A stretch of 33,614 nucleotides of DNA from JACMRI01 sp043778625 (lineage in GTDB: Bacteria > Bacteroidota > Bacteroidia > UBA4408): NCBI GenBank assembly GCA_043778625.1, contig JAYWFU010000017.1, forward strand, positions 1 to 33,614, given 5' to 3'. The notes under the pieces were generated by a model. It saw nothing but the letters and a program-made list of their open reading frames with translations. It made no database searches and had not been told where the DNA came from. The stretch's first letter is position 1, and the number at the start of each line of letters is the position of its first letter. A program made the translations under genes and the position numbers. Below, piece by piece: positions 7,166 to 16,361 of this stretch.

Positions 7166-9654
7166 TTAAATTATTTTTTTAGCCCAACAAAATGTGTAAG
7201 GACCTGCTGCCCCTACTGTGTTATGATTAAATAATACTGTGTTAACACCTGTATTAACACCATTCCATATTGATATTGTTTGTCCACCTGCAGGCACAGT
7301 TATCATCCAATTACCTGTTATTACACGAGTAGTCCCTGCACTACTCATTGCATCATTAAAATAAGGTAGCGTTAAGCATGTTTTGTTGGTACTATATTGT
7401 GTAGGAGGTACAATACTAACAGAGCTTGTACTTAATTGCGTATAAAAAAACCACTAGTTGGTACAGTGGATATCTGCCCCCAGTCCTGGTATTCTATTTC
7501 CCACACACCCTCGGCTAATGCTAATGATATACCCGAATAAAAATCGTTATTACCAGCAACAGTAGCTAATGTAGCCGGTGCAGGTATAACAGCTGTTACT
7601 ACTGTGCTACTCACAGGAGTTTTCCAAGTAGCCTTGCCAGTAGCATCGCTAGTTAATACTTTGCCTGCGCCTTGTGTACCATCTGTTATTTTAACACTGC
7701 CATTTATCTCTAACTTTTCGGTGGGATTTGCAGTACCAATACCAACATTACCTGCGCTAGTTATGGTTTGTATTTGCACATTGTTTATACCAAAACCTAT
7801 ACTTGCTGCAGGGTCAGTTTCACTATTCATAATTGCAAATAACCCGTTTTTATATTTTACCATGTCTACTAATCCATATCCTGTGCCAGCAACGTTTTTA
7901 GAAATAAGTCGTAAATTACTACCCACTAATCCGCTTGATACATTATCGTTGTATATATCCACGTATGAAAGAGATGTGTTATTTGAATAAAATATCCCCA
8001 AACTAGAACTGTTGCCTCCATCTACTTGTAATTTGGCCGTTGGCACACTTACACCTATACCCATGTTTCCGTTTTGGTCAATAGTCATGCGACGATTCCA
8101 AGTACTACCATCAAAATACTCTAACATATACCCATTAGGTGTACCATCAGTAGAGGCTAAATGATACGTTTGCCAACCTCTGTTGCTTGCCGTATTAAAT
8201 TGTAATAACGAATGCGAAACATCAGTAGTTTGGCGTTGTGTAAAAGTACCGTTTTCAACATGTAATTTTGATGTTGGGCTGGCTGTACCTATACCCACGC
8301 TTCCTCCGTTTAAACTTGTTATTATGTTACGAGCGTTATCTATTCTGAAAACATTAGCTATGCCAGCTCCCAATCCGTCATCCCAAATATTAAAATCATC
8401 ACCTGTATTTGAAGAACCTAAAAGCCAACTACTTATGGTTCCCTCCATTACGAGAGAATAATTACTTTTAAGGTGCAACAACCGATTAGGTGTGCTTGTA
8501 CCAATCCCCACATTACCCATACTATCCACTATCATTTTTTGGGTATTATTGGTTCTAAATCGTAACGATTTATTGTCAGTTGTGCCAAGGAAGTTAGTGT
8601 TAGGGTTAGTGCCACTATTACCTAACAAACTCCACGATACATTGTTAAGAGTGCCCGCTAGGGTGCTACCGTTTTGCCATTGTGGGGCTAGCAATGCGCC
8701 TTTGCTTACTAATATATTTCCGTTAGTGCCAGCTATTCCATTAGGCATTAGCGCAAGATCAAACTTTAAGTTACCTGCTACATCTAAGTGTTGGCTGGGC
8801 ACGGCTTGGTTTATGCCTACATAACCTGTGGTGTTAACTATGGTTATTTTTTCTTGATTGTTAGCTACAATGTGTAAGTCGCGCGCATTAAGCGTACCTA
8901 GTTTGTTGGCTAATGGGGCATTATTCCCTTTGAGTAACCATGCTTGGGCGGCTATGCTATCGGTTATTGTTTTAGTAATATTTTGCCCGCCTATGTATAG
9001 GCTATCCATATTACTAAAGCCACCGTTAAATGTGCTGGAGTTTATGGTATTAGTTTGTATAAAATTAGCTTTAGTACTATCTACTGCAAGGTTATTAATG
9101 TTAGCGTAGTTGGTATTGCTAGTGCCAATGTTGGCTACGTTAGTTATGCTTGTATCTACTTTAAGTAGATTAATATTGCCATTATTAATTATGGCAACAT
9201 TGGTAATGCTAGTATCTACGGTTAGTACATTTATTATAGCATTATTAATGGTAGTGTAGTTAAATAATGCGGTATCGCCTTTAAGTATATTAATAATGGT
9301 AGTGCTATTGCTACTCAAATAATTTTTAATGGCTTTGTTTATTAGCGCGGTATCCAACGCTTGTTGGCATAGGTTTTTCCACGTTGTGCCGTTATAAAAA
9401 TGGTAGCAAGCACTGTCGGTATTATACACTAACAAAGCACTTTCAGTTGCAGTGGGCGCTATGGCAAGCATTTGCGCGGTAGTCATACGTGGGGCTATAA
9501 AACCTTTGTTGGTGGCTTTTAGTTCCAATATGGCTTTGCTGTTAGGGGCGGTAGTGCCTATACCCACATTGTTTTGGGCTTGGGTGGTTAAGGCTAGTAT
9601 GCTTAATACTACTGTGGTTACGGTACTTGTGGCGAGTAATAAAATTTGTTTCAT
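7166..9654 (-). CDS. Tail-fibre-like repetitive exported protein, interrupted by a -1 frameshift
   Basis: In the zero frame this gives 740 residues ending at 7432. A -1 shift at the T7 run (7444-7450) continues through YTQLSTSSV and the frame at 7166-7348, giving about 829 residues. Residues 1-26 are a signal peptide. A domain shared by many Bacteroidota surface proteins follows (NNVGIGTTAPNSKAILEL, GFIAPRMTTAQM, LLVYNTD, FYNGTTWKNL). Next comes a stalk of short repeats (DTSITNVA with NINLL), then several VGIGTSTPN-type beta-repeats as in phage tail fibres, ending in KITDGTQGAGKVLTSD before a unique C-terminal tip. There is no T9SS sorting domain and no S74 autoprotease. It is a paralog of the plus-strand gene at 26581. 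It probably forms a surface fibre; the ligand is unknown. A TATATTTG box lies upstream at 9689-9696. Confidence 0.85.
7444..7452 (-). other. Slippery T7 run at the frameshift in the fibre-like gene
   Basis: On the minus strand the codons are GGT TTT TTT ATA CGC AAT TAA, so the message contains U_UUU_UUU, a sequence that fits the X_XXY_YYZ slippery pattern. A -1 shift here reads GGT TTT TTT TAT ACG CAA and enters a frame open for a further 90 codons. The same result would follow from one extra T in the run, so programmed slippage, phase variation and a sequencing error cannot be told apart from this window. Confidence 0.7.
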
Positions 9655-9688
9655 AGGGTTGCTTGTGTTTATTTATAATAACTATAAA

Positions 9689-9696
9689 CAAATATA
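9689..9696 (-). promoter_or_regulatory. TATATTTG -7 promoter box for the fibre-like gene
   Basis: CAAATATA on the plus strand is TATATTTG on the minus strand, 34 bases before the start codon at 9654. No TTTG element is found at the expected -33 distance, so only half of the consensus is present. Confidence 0.5.
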
Positions 9697-9902
9697 GCAG
9701 AATAATTGATAATTGTGTTTAATTTTAAAATAGCCTATACACTTTGTGTATTGTGGGTAAGCTAACCAAGGCGGAGCGTAGAAATTCTTGCTCTATTAAA
9801 AATACACCGTTAATAGTACCCAATACTACTGCCGCCCGTAAAGTTATTAACACCTGTAAATAACTTAGCGCAAATACACTTACTTTTTTTGGTGCTAAAT
9901 GT

Positions 9903-9910
9903 TAGATTTG
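9903..9910 (+). promoter_or_regulatory. TAGATTTG -7 promoter box for the CAP/OmpA-like gene
   Basis: TAGATTTG matches TAnnTTTG and lies 39 bases before the start codon at 9950. The nearest TTTG upstream (9888-9891) is too close to be a proper -33 element. The rest of the 9655-9949 gap is AT-rich; 9748-9774 has weak similarity to the right arm of family B repeats (AACCAAGGCGG). Confidence 0.45.
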
Positions 9911-9949
9911 TTAAAATATAATAATTACAAAACCCAAACACATTAGCTA

Positions 9950-12349
9950 ATGAAAAAACTACTTACCCTAGTTACAATTGTAACACTTATGATTACTCAG
10001 GTATTTGCACAAAAATCAAAAGAAAAAATTACTCAAACCGACATAGAAAATAAGTATGCTGATGTGTGCGATTCACTTAACGCTAAACTATTGCGAGGAT
10101 TAAATGGTATGCGCAAAAAAACATTAACCGATGCCTTAGATGCAAATGAAATACTGTTTAAAGCTGCAGAAATGCAAGCTAAAGATATGGCCGAAAGTGG
10201 CGACGTTATTATAGAAGCTGGCGTGGCGGGTAAGCGTGTTAAAAAACTAGGTGGAAATACCAACGTGGAAGAAATAGTAATAGCGATGGCTGTGGGTAAG
10301 GCCAAAACTACTGACGAGGCGCAGGAAATAGCAAATGCCATAATTGAAAAATGGAATAAAAGCAAAAAAGAAAAACCATCAATAATTAACGGCAACTACG
10401 TGTATGCAGGTATATCGAGCAAGGTAGATAAATCAGGCAAAAAAATATTAGTATCAGTGTTATTTGGTAATTATAGTACGTTTAACACGGGTGCTAAACA
10501 TCGCAAAGAACTTGCTGTTAAATATACTAAAAAACGCAAAGGACTTACAGTTAGTAATGATGCTAAGGAATGTAAAAACTGTGATAAGTTTAAGGACTAT
10601 AACGAGTTGATGAAGGGCGTGTATGTGGAGGGAGGTAAAGTGTATTTAAAATACAATAACTGGAAAGCATTAAAAAAAATGTTAGGTAAACCTGGCGATG
10701 CCTTAATTATAGACATTGTACAGCGTAGCCAATTTGACAAAAGCGATGCCTACAATATTATGGATAATACCATGGTAAATAAAGGGATTAGATTAAAGCC
10801 TGTAACGGCGGAAAAACTAATGGCTAAAAATAAAAACAAGGATACCAAAGACAAAAAATTAAAAAACGAAATTGACAGCGAACTAGGTAAAATACCTAAA
10901 AAATTAACTGGCGATTACGAAATAAATTTATTAGTAATGCAAGGCAAAAAATTGTGTAAAACACTAATGCCAAGCTATTTGGAGGAAGGCGACCAAGAAT
11001 CAAACACGCCTATAGACATGTTGCTTTCGCCCGACTCAGGTGCATTTATGCCTATGTTTAAACCCGCTACTGAAACTAATGATGTATCGTTTATAATTCC
11101 GTTTGAAAAAAACAAAGCCGAATACAAAGCGGAGGATTTAGCGCCATTTTTAAAAACATTGGACGAACCAGATTTTATTATTGAAAACTTAAATATAGCC
11201 GCCTATTCATCATTAGAGGGTGACGCAAGCAATAACCAAAAACTACAACAGAAACGTGCCGAGAGTATTGTAGCTGCCCTGCAAAGCATGCAAAAAGAAC
11301 GTAATATTAAAGCTCAAATTAAAACAGGAGATAATTGGGAGCAATTTAAAATGGAACAAGAGGGGGGGACTTACAAAGACTTAACTGCGCTAACCAAGCA
11401 AGCTGCTATTGCCAAAATTAACAGCACACCCGCACTACTTACTGAGCTAGAACCAATATTAGCTAAGCAACGTTATGCTAAAATAACAATGAAGTTAACC
11501 TACGATATTAAAGGCGATAAAGAACCTAAGTTTTGTGTAATGCAGTTTAACAAAGCAGTTAAAAAAGACATGAAACAAGCCTTAAAAATTCAGTACTTTA
11601 TGAACAAGCAAGTACGCGAAGGCAAATACGACGATGTGTGGTTAGATAAAATGATTATTGATAAAACCCCTGCTAATGCAGCTTTGTTGATGAACAAAGT
11701 AGTATACCGTTATTTCGACAACAACAAAATGGTGAGCGATGGCGATGCTAAAGAATTAGCAGAATACGAAAAATTAGATGCCGCCAACAAATACATTACT
11801 TATAACAAAGCATTTGCCGAAATTAAGTTAATGGACAAATTGCCTAAACCTACTGATATTAGTGCCATACAAGCTAAAATTGATGGTTGTTATAACACAC
11901 GCATCCCTAAAAAATATGTAGATGGTGTAAATACCGATTTGCAATTTAAAGTAATTGAAGCCTACGATACCTTGGAAAATGGGGAAGCTATGGTAGAAAC
12001 GTCAATAAATAAAATAAAACAATTTTATAATTTTAAAGAGGGGTCGTGGCAAAATGCACTTAAACTAGCTTACGTGTTTAAGCGTTTTAAAGACTACCGT
12101 TTTGCAGCGCAGATATTAGAACCCTACACTACAGGTGCTAAAGTTAACGAGCAACTACTATTTACGTATCTTAGTTATAGCGCACAGTTAAGCGATAAAA
12201 TAAAATCGAAAGCGTTTGTAAACGGCATGAACAGTGCATTGCAATTAAACAAAAAACGTTACTGCGAATTGTTTGGAGCACCTAAATTAACGTTTCAAAT
12301 ATTAGAAAACCCAAGTGTGAAGGAACAATATTTAAAAAGTTGCAAATAA
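9950..12349 (+). CDS. Exported CAP-domain protein with OmpA-like middle segment
   Basis: A 799-residue exported protein with a signal peptide ending in VFAQ at about residue 20. Residues about 30-185 look like a CAP/SCP (PR-1-like) domain: a long helical start (LNGMRKKTL, LFKAAEMQAKDMAE), EEIVIAMAVGKA, then NYVYAGISSKVDKSGK and ILVSVLFG, which match the family's C-terminal strands. A pair CKNC follows at about residue 206. Around residues 375-450 is a stretch reminiscent of OmpA-like domains (SFIIPFEKNKAEYKAEDL, NIAAYSSLEG, KRAESIVAAL), but the Gly-His-Thr-Asp loop of the classical family is absent. The remainder is helical, with TPR-like spacing near the C-terminus (QNALKLAYVFKRFKDYRFAAQIL). 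I know no characterised protein with this order. A wall-associated periplasmic role is inference. It is transcribed alone and ends at a strong hairpin. Confidence 0.75.
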   Translation: MKKLLTLVTIVTLMITQVFAQKSKEKITQTDIENKYADVCDSLNAKLLRGLNGMRKKTLTDALDANEILFKAAEMQAKDMAESGDVIIEAGVAGKRVKKLGGNTNVEEIVIAMAVGKAKTTDEAQEIANAIIEKWNKSKKEKPSIINGNYVYAGISSKVDKSGKKILVSVLFGNYSTFNTGAKHRKELAVKYTKKRKGLTVSNDAKECKNCDKFKDYNELMKGVYVEGGKVYLKYNNWKALKKMLGKPGDALIIDIVQRSQFDKSDAYNIMDNTMVNKGIRLKPVTAEKLMAKNKNKDTKDKKLKNEIDSELGKIPKKLTGDYEINLLVMQGKKLCKTLMPSYLEEGDQESNTPIDMLLSPDSGAFMPMFKPATETNDVSFIIPFEKNKAEYKAEDLAPFLKTLDEPDFIIENLNIAAYSSLEGDASNNQKLQQKRAESIVAALQSMQKERNIKAQIKTGDNWEQFKMEQEGGTYKDLTALTKQAAIAKINSTPALLTELEPILAKQRYAKITMKLTYDIKGDKEPKFCVMQFNKAVKKDMKQALKIQYFMNKQVREGKYDDVWLDKMIIDKTPANAALLMNKVVYRYFDNNKMVSDGDAKELAEYEKLDAANKYITYNKAFAEIKLMDKLPKPTDISAIQAKIDGCYNTRIPKKYVDGVNTDLQFKVIEAYDTLENGEAMVETSINKIKQFYNFKEGSWQNALKLAYVFKRFKDYRFAAQILEPYTTGAKVNEQLLFTYLSYSAQLSDKIKSKAFVNGMNSALQLNKKRYCELFGAPKLTFQILENPSVKEQYLKSCK

Positions 12350-12389
12350 TTTTAATTACTCACGTGTAATTTATACTATTTATTATTTA

Positions 12390-12438
12390 CTAAGTCCCGC
12401 TATTATTTATTTTGATAGCGGGACTTAGTGTTTTATTT
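12390..12438 (+). terminator. Intrinsic terminator after the CAP/OmpA-like gene
   Basis: CTAAGTCCCGCTAT (12390-12403) and ATAGCGGGACTTAG (12415-12428) form a perfect 14-bp stem with an 11-nt loop, followed by a T-rich stretch (TGTTTTATTT). It lies 40 bases after the stop codon of the upstream gene. Confidence 0.8.
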
Positions 12439-12477
12439 AACCTCAACTTTATACACAATAGCAATGTGTTAACTTTG

Positions 12478-12485
12478 TATATTTG
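12478..12485 (+). promoter_or_regulatory. TATATTTG -7 promoter box for rfaE2
   Basis: TATATTTG matches the Bacteroidota -7 consensus and lies six bases before the rfaE2 start codon. No TTTG at -33 distance is visible. The implied leader is almost absent. Confidence 0.5.
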
Positions 12486-12491
12486 TAATTA

Positions 12492-12977
12492 ATGAACACT
12501 AACCTACACACCCTAGCTAGCCTGCAGGCGCAAGTAGCGCAATGGCACACTACTCACCAAACCATAGTATTTACTAATGGCTGTTTTGATATACTGCATC
12601 TTGGCCATATTGATTACTTAACCAAGGCCGCACAATTAGGCACTAAATTAATTGTAGGTATTAATACCGATGCATCGGTAAAACGCCTTAACAAAGGTGA
12701 TAGTCGCCCATTACAAAATGAAAATGCGCGCGCTTTAATAATGGCTAGCCTACGTTGTGTTGATGCTGTGGTGCTGTTTGACGAAGATACCCCGCTACAG
12801 TTAATTACTGCCATTACACCCAATATATTGGTAAAAGGTGGCGATTACGTTCCTCAAAATATTGTAGGTTACTCGCACGTAATAGCGCATGGTGGCAAGG
12901 TACTTACTATACCTTTTTTAGAAGGCTACTCCACCACAGCTATCGAACAAAAAATAATTAACTATGCAAATAGGTAA
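12492..12977 (+). CDS. rfaE2: D-glycero-beta-D-manno-heptose 1-phosphate adenylyltransferase (stand-alone RfaE2/HldE C-terminal type)
   Basis: A 161-residue cytosolic nucleotidyltransferase that transfers AMP from ATP to heptose 1-phosphate, giving ADP-heptose for lipopolysaccharide core. Family motifs are clear: FTNGCFDILHLGHIDYL contains the HxGH nucleotide-binding motif, NTDASVKRLNKGDSRP is the family loop, NILVKGGDY and GGKVLTIPFLEGYSTTAI carry the C-terminal signature (ISSTxxI in cytidylyltransferases, YSTTAI here). In enterobacteria this domain is fused to a sugar kinase; here it stands alone, as is common in Bacteroidota, so the kinase and epimerase must be encoded elsewhere. The promoter box directly upstream and terminator before that suggest an independent start of transcription. 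Confidence 0.92.
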   Translation: MNTNLHTLASLQAQVAQWHTTHQTIVFTNGCFDILHLGHIDYLTKAAQLGTKLIVGINTDASVKRLNKGDSRPLQNENARALIMASLRCVDAVVLFDEDTPLQLITAITPNILVKGGDYVPQNIVGYSHVIAHGGKVLTIPFLEGYSTTAIEQKIINYANR

Positions 12978-13001
12978 TATTACTTGTTTTATAAGAAAGA
13001 T

Positions 13002-13601
13002 ATGAAAATTGAAAATAATGTGGGAGAAATTTTAGTGCTAAATACTAAACAAGATTATCCTCTATTTTCGCAGTATTGTTATTTATTGGAGAGTGGATTA
13101 CGGAAAAAGGCTTTGATTATTCTTGCTAGTTTTCTACAAACAACTACCCAATGGAAGTATATCGATAGGCAAATGTTTTGCAATATGTTTTTTCAATCAT
13201 CAATAACTAACAACGATTTAACAGTTTTTTTAACTACGCCTTTATCTGAACAATTAATAAAGCCAACACTATTAGCAATGACAGTTGCCGAACCTCAAAA
13301 TTACTTGGCCTTTAAATGGCTTGGCGAATATTTTAATGAACTTACATATCTCAAAAAAGCAAATGAACTAAACCCCAACAATCCATTGATAGTAGAATTA
13401 CTTGTGATAAAAATAGAGTGGGAACTTTGGCTATCAACCCATCATTTACCTGAAGGTTATTTGGGCAATTATGAAGAGGATATTACAAATATAAATTTAG
13501 CTTTATTACTAGTAGATTCTTTTGAGAATAAAAATGAATTTTATAATCAATTCATTAACTACAAACAAAAAATAGAACTATATATTAAAACTCAGAAATA
13601 A
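13002..13601 (+). CDS. Orphan protein of unknown function, predicted mostly helical
   Basis: A 199-residue protein I do not recognise. The frame is open from a TTG at 12984, but the ATG at 13002 (MKIENN) is a more likely start and leaves a 24-bp gap after rfaE2. No signal peptide or membrane segment is apparent. The middle part (FKWLGEYFNELTYLKKANELNPNNP) has the look of a TPR-type helix pair, and the rest is rich in Leu, Ile, Asn and aromatic residues. Acidic stretches such as GNYEEDITN and the size recall immunity-type proteins, but that is only an impression; no toxin gene is next to it. Its coding sequence looks more AT-rich than the neighbours, and a family A repeat follows 24 bp after the stop codon, so recent insertion is possible. 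Confidence 0.6.
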   Translation: MKIENNVGEILVLNTKQDYPLFSQYCYLLESGLRKKALIILASFLQTTTQWKYIDRQMFCNMFFQSSITNNDLTVFLTTPLSEQLIKPTLLAMTVAEPQNYLAFKWLGEYFNELTYLKKANELNPNNPLIVELLVIKIEWELWLSTHHLPEGYLGNYEEDITNINLALLLVDSFENKNEFYNQFINYKQKIELYIKTQK

Positions 13602-13625
13602 ATACAAAATCTCTCAATACCTCCA

Positions 13626-13712
13626 GCTGGCGCGAGCATTTTACTCATGTCCGCTACCATTGTACCTAGCCTTGTTTGTTATCATTATGCTTAACTTTTA
13701 TTTTTTGTAAAT
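13626..13712. repeat. Family A dispersed repeat, copy 2 (decayed)
   Basis: GCTGGCGCGAGC is followed by ATTTTACTCATG, then TCCGCTACCATTGTACC and an AT-rich tail resembling copy 1 (TTTGTTATCATTA, TTTTATTTTTTGTAAA). The stem is damaged: the ACTC arm no longer matches GAGCA fully. I see no right-hand terminal inverted repeat. Confidence 0.6.
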
Positions 13713-13830
13713 TCTACCAATATTTCCTACTTATTGCTTAACTTATATAATTAGTTTTTTCGTGCAATTTTCAATTAATATTTTATCAATTAAATAGTGA
13801 TCACAACACTTTTCGTTTTAACTAAACGCT

Positions 13831-13838
13831 TACCTTTG
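13831..13838 (+). promoter_or_regulatory. TACCTTTG -7 promoter box for the ABC transporter operon
   Basis: TACCTTTG matches TAnnTTTG and lies 35 bases before the ATPase start codon at 13874. The -33 region has only TTTC, at short spacing, so the match is partial. Confidence 0.5.
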
Positions 13839-13873
13839 TTGTTGAAAACACAATATAAATTACACTATGCAAA

Positions 13874-14779
13874 ATGCCTAACAAAATAATAGAAGTTAAA
13901 AATTTAACAAAAAATTATGGCAACTTCAATGCTGTAAACAACATAAGTTTTGATGTGTACGAGGGCGATGTATTTGGGTTCTTAGGGCCTAATGGCGCAG
14001 GTAAAAGCACCACTATCCGTATACTGCTATCGTTAATACAAGCTAGTAGTGGTAGTGTAAAATTATTTGGTAAAGATATTGCCACTAACCGAAACTATAT
14101 ACTTAACAAAATAGGTTGTATTGTTGAAAAGCCCGATTTTTACAAATACCTCTCTGCCGAAAAAAACATTGAACTATGCGCACGCATAAGTGGAGTAAAT
14201 GTAACCAATAGCAAAATACACGAAATGCTCGAATTTGTTGGCCTACGAGGCAGAGAGCGAGATAAGGTAAGTGGTTTTTCGCACGGAATGAAACAACGCT
14301 TGGGTTTTGCACAAACCTTAATACACGACCCCGAATTAATAATATTAGACGAGCCCACCACAGGCCTCGACCCGCAAGGTATTATTGATATTAGGAATTT
14401 AATTTTGCAATTAAAAACTGAAAAGAATAAAACCGTTTTGTTATCGTCGCACATCTTATCCGAAATTGAACTAATTGCCAACCGAATGGTAATAATTAAC
14501 AAAGGCACAACCATAGCTGAGGGTGGCGTGCAAGAGTTACTAAACGCACAGGAGTTAATTGTGGCGTTTACTGTTGATAATATTCCCTTAGCACAACACG
14601 TGCTTGCACAGCATGCTATTACTGATTACACCTGCCATAACAACGAAATTTTATTGCATACATCGCAAGCGCAAAGTGTGGCTATAAATAAGCTATTTTG
14701 TGCCAACAGAGTTAACGTATTGGCAATGGAAACCAAACGTAAGCTCGAAGATTATTTTTTAAAACTAATTAATAACTAA
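13874..14779 (+). CDS. ABC transporter ATP-binding protein (ABC-2 exporter type)
   Basis: A 301-residue cytoplasmic ATPase that would drive the permease encoded next. Walker A GPNGAGKST is at residues 38-46, the signature is SGFSHGMKQRLGFAQ (a variant of LSGGMKQR, with His at the second Gly), Walker B with catalytic Glu is LIILDEPTTGLDP and the switch His is in LLSSH. The last 80 residues form the accessory C-terminal domain common in this subfamily (NatA/CcmA-like, also bacitracin-type exporters). The permease begins 3 bp after the stop and the LolA-like gene overlaps the permease, so the three form one operon. The substrate is not evident; the family includes antibiotic, sodium and gliding-motility (GldA) exporters. 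The partner does not look like GldF, so I do not call it gldA. Confidence 0.93.
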   Translation: MPNKIIEVKNLTKNYGNFNAVNNISFDVYEGDVFGFLGPNGAGKSTTIRILLSLIQASSGSVKLFGKDIATNRNYILNKIGCIVEKPDFYKYLSAEKNIELCARISGVNVTNSKIHEMLEFVGLRGRERDKVSGFSHGMKQRLGFAQTLIHDPELIILDEPTTGLDPQGIIDIRNLILQLKTEKNKTVLLSSHILSEIELIANRMVIINKGTTIAEGGVQELLNAQELIVAFTVDNIPLAQHVLAQHAITDYTCHNNEILLHTSQAQSVAINKLFCANRVNVLAMETKRKLEDYFLKLINN

Positions 14780-14782
14780 CCC

Positions 14783-15625
14783 ATGTTTTTTAAAAGCACC
14801 TATAACGAATTAATTAAAATAGCCGCAAAGCCACGTAGTTACTTGGGTTTATTAGCCATAACATTAATTGTGGGCTTAGTATTAGTAGCTATGAAGTTAG
14901 ATGGCGGAATGTATATTTCGTTAATTACAAGTTCGTTTGAGCAATCATTAACGTTTGAAGGCAACTTGCTCAACGGTAACTTAGTAGGGTTTATTATATT
15001 ACAAATGTTAATTATACACGTGCCGTTATTAATTGCTTTTGTTACTGGTGATTTAATTTCAGGCGAAGCTGCCATGGGTACTATACGTATGCTACTTACC
15101 AAGCCAGTTTCGCGCACCACTATTTTATTATCTAAATATTTAGCTGGTTGTATTTACACATTTGTGGTGCTGTTATGGTTAGCATTTATGGCAATAGTAG
15201 TAGGTAAATTAATGTTTGGACAAGGCGATTTAATGGTGTTAAAAAGCGATGGCTTAGTAGTACTACAACAGGCTGATGTTACCTGGAGATTCTGCTATGG
15301 TTTTGGTATTGCTTTTTTATCTATGGTAATGATAGCCACACTTTCGCTCACGTTATCGTGTTTTTCCGAAAACTCAATAGGCCCAATAGTATCCACAATG
15401 GGAGTAATTATTTTGTTTACAATTATTGGCACTATCGAAGTTCCGTTGTTTGATGTGGTGCGCCCCTACTTATTTACTACACACATGGCAGCTTGGCGCT
15501 TTATGTTTGACGCTCCGTTGCAACTTAACAACCTTTGGTTTTCGATAGTGGTATTAATGGCTCACATTATTATTTTGTTGGCAATTGCGGTGTACACATT
15601 TAACAAAAAAGATATTTTATCATGA
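14783..15625 (+). CDS. ABC-2 type transporter permease
   Basis: A 280-residue inner-membrane protein with six predicted membrane segments: around residues 20-40 (LGLLAITLIVGLVLVAMKL), 65-90, 115-145, 170-200, 205-230 and 250-275. The cytoplasmic loop ISGEAAMGTIRMLLTKPVSRTT carries the coupling-type motif (E.xxGTxxxLLxxPxxR) typical of ABC-2 permeases of the ABC2_membrane_2 group. It starts 3 bp after the ATPase stop codon, and its own end overlaps the next start by 4 bp. Together with the ATPase it should form a dimeric exporter; the substrate is unknown. Confidence 0.88.
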   Translation: MFFKSTYNELIKIAAKPRSYLGLLAITLIVGLVLVAMKLDGGMYISLITSSFEQSLTFEGNLLNGNLVGFIILQMLIIHVPLLIAFVTGDLISGEAAMGTIRMLLTKPVSRTTILLSKYLAGCIYTFVVLLWLAFMAIVVGKLMFGQGDLMVLKSDGLVVLQQADVTWRFCYGFGIAFLSMVMIATLSLTLSCFSENSIGPIVSTMGVIILFTIIGTIEVPLFDVVRPYLFTTHMAAWRFMFDAPLQLNNLWFSIVVLMAHIIILLAIAVYTFNKKDILS

Positions 15626-16332
15626 TACAAAACCTAAAGCAAACACTATTTATTTTCGTTTTTATTATTGGATCAGCTGAAGCTGCGCGTGCTCAAAACA
15701 CTACGGCTAACCAAGTATTAAATAAAGTATATACTCAATTACAAAAAGCCAAAGATTATAAAGTAAACGCCAACATAAAAGTAGATTTACCCTTTATAAA
15801 AATGCTGCCCATTAACGCTACTATCTATGTAAAACAACCCAATAAATTTAAAGTAACATCCAAGAGTATTGCCGTTGTTCCGCGCCAAGGGTTTGATCAA
15901 TTAAACAAAATACTGAGTGATAGTAATCAGTTTACAGCAATTATACAAGCCAACGAATTAGTGGGCAAAGTAAGTACACAATTAATTAGCTTGATTCCGT
16001 TAGGGGAAACGGACGATTTAATATTGGCAAAACTTTGGGTAGATATCAAACAAAACTTAATACTAAAATCAGTACTTACCACAAAATCAAACGGAACTAT
16101 TCTTACTGAATATAGTTACGGAACCTACGCTAATTACGGCTTACCAAGCGCAATGATTTTTACGGTAGACATAAAAAAATTTAAAATACCTAAAGCAATT
16201 GTAGCGGATATTAATACCAATACGCAACAGCAAAATGACAAAGACAAGAAGAGTAAAAAAGGAAAAATAATTATTACGCTGTTGGATTATAGTGTAAATA
16301 AAGGCATTGACGATAAGTTATTTACTAAATAA
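15622..16332 (+). CDS. LolA-like/DUF2092-type periplasmic protein in the ABC operon
   Basis: A 236-residue exported protein with a signal peptide ending in ARAQ at about residue 25. The mature part begins with the helix NQVLNKVYTQLQKAKDYKV, then repeated beta strands (NANIKVDLPF, INATIYVKQPNKFKV, LAKLWVDIKQNLILKSV, TILTEYSYGTY) as in LolA, RseB and outer-membrane lipoprotein-sorting proteins, which carry lipidated or hydrophobic cargo in an open half-barrel. The C-terminus has a charged segment (DKDKKSKKGK). The start overlaps the permease stop in ATGA, which implies translational coupling. The context suggests that it accepts or senses what the ABC pair exports, perhaps a lipidic substrate; this is inference. 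True LolA in Bacteroidota is usually elsewhere. Confidence 0.7.
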   Translation: MIQNLKQTLFIFVFIIGSAEAARAQNTTANQVLNKVYTQLQKAKDYKVNANIKVDLPFIKMLPINATIYVKQPNKFKVTSKSIAVVPRQGFDQLNKILSDSNQFTAIIQANELVGKVSTQLISLIPLGETDDLILAKLWVDIKQNLILKSVLTTKSNGTILTEYSYGTYANYGLPSAMIFTVDIKKFKIPKAIVADINTNTQQQNDKDKKSKKGKIIITLLDYSVNKGIDDKLFTK

Positions 16333-16361
16333 ACTAAGCCATAGCACTTACCACTACATAC

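Noticed and set aside
7166..9654. Prophage tail-fibre genes
   Set aside because: The VGIGT repeats resemble phage fibres, but both proteins carry signal peptides and no other phage gene is near.
12984..13001. TTG start of the orphan protein
   Set aside because: The ATG at 13002 is in frame and leaves a normal gap after rfaE2.
13874..15625. Gliding-motility exporter GldA/GldF
   Set aside because: The ATPase is of the same broad class, but the permease and the LolA-like third gene do not identify it as the Gld system.
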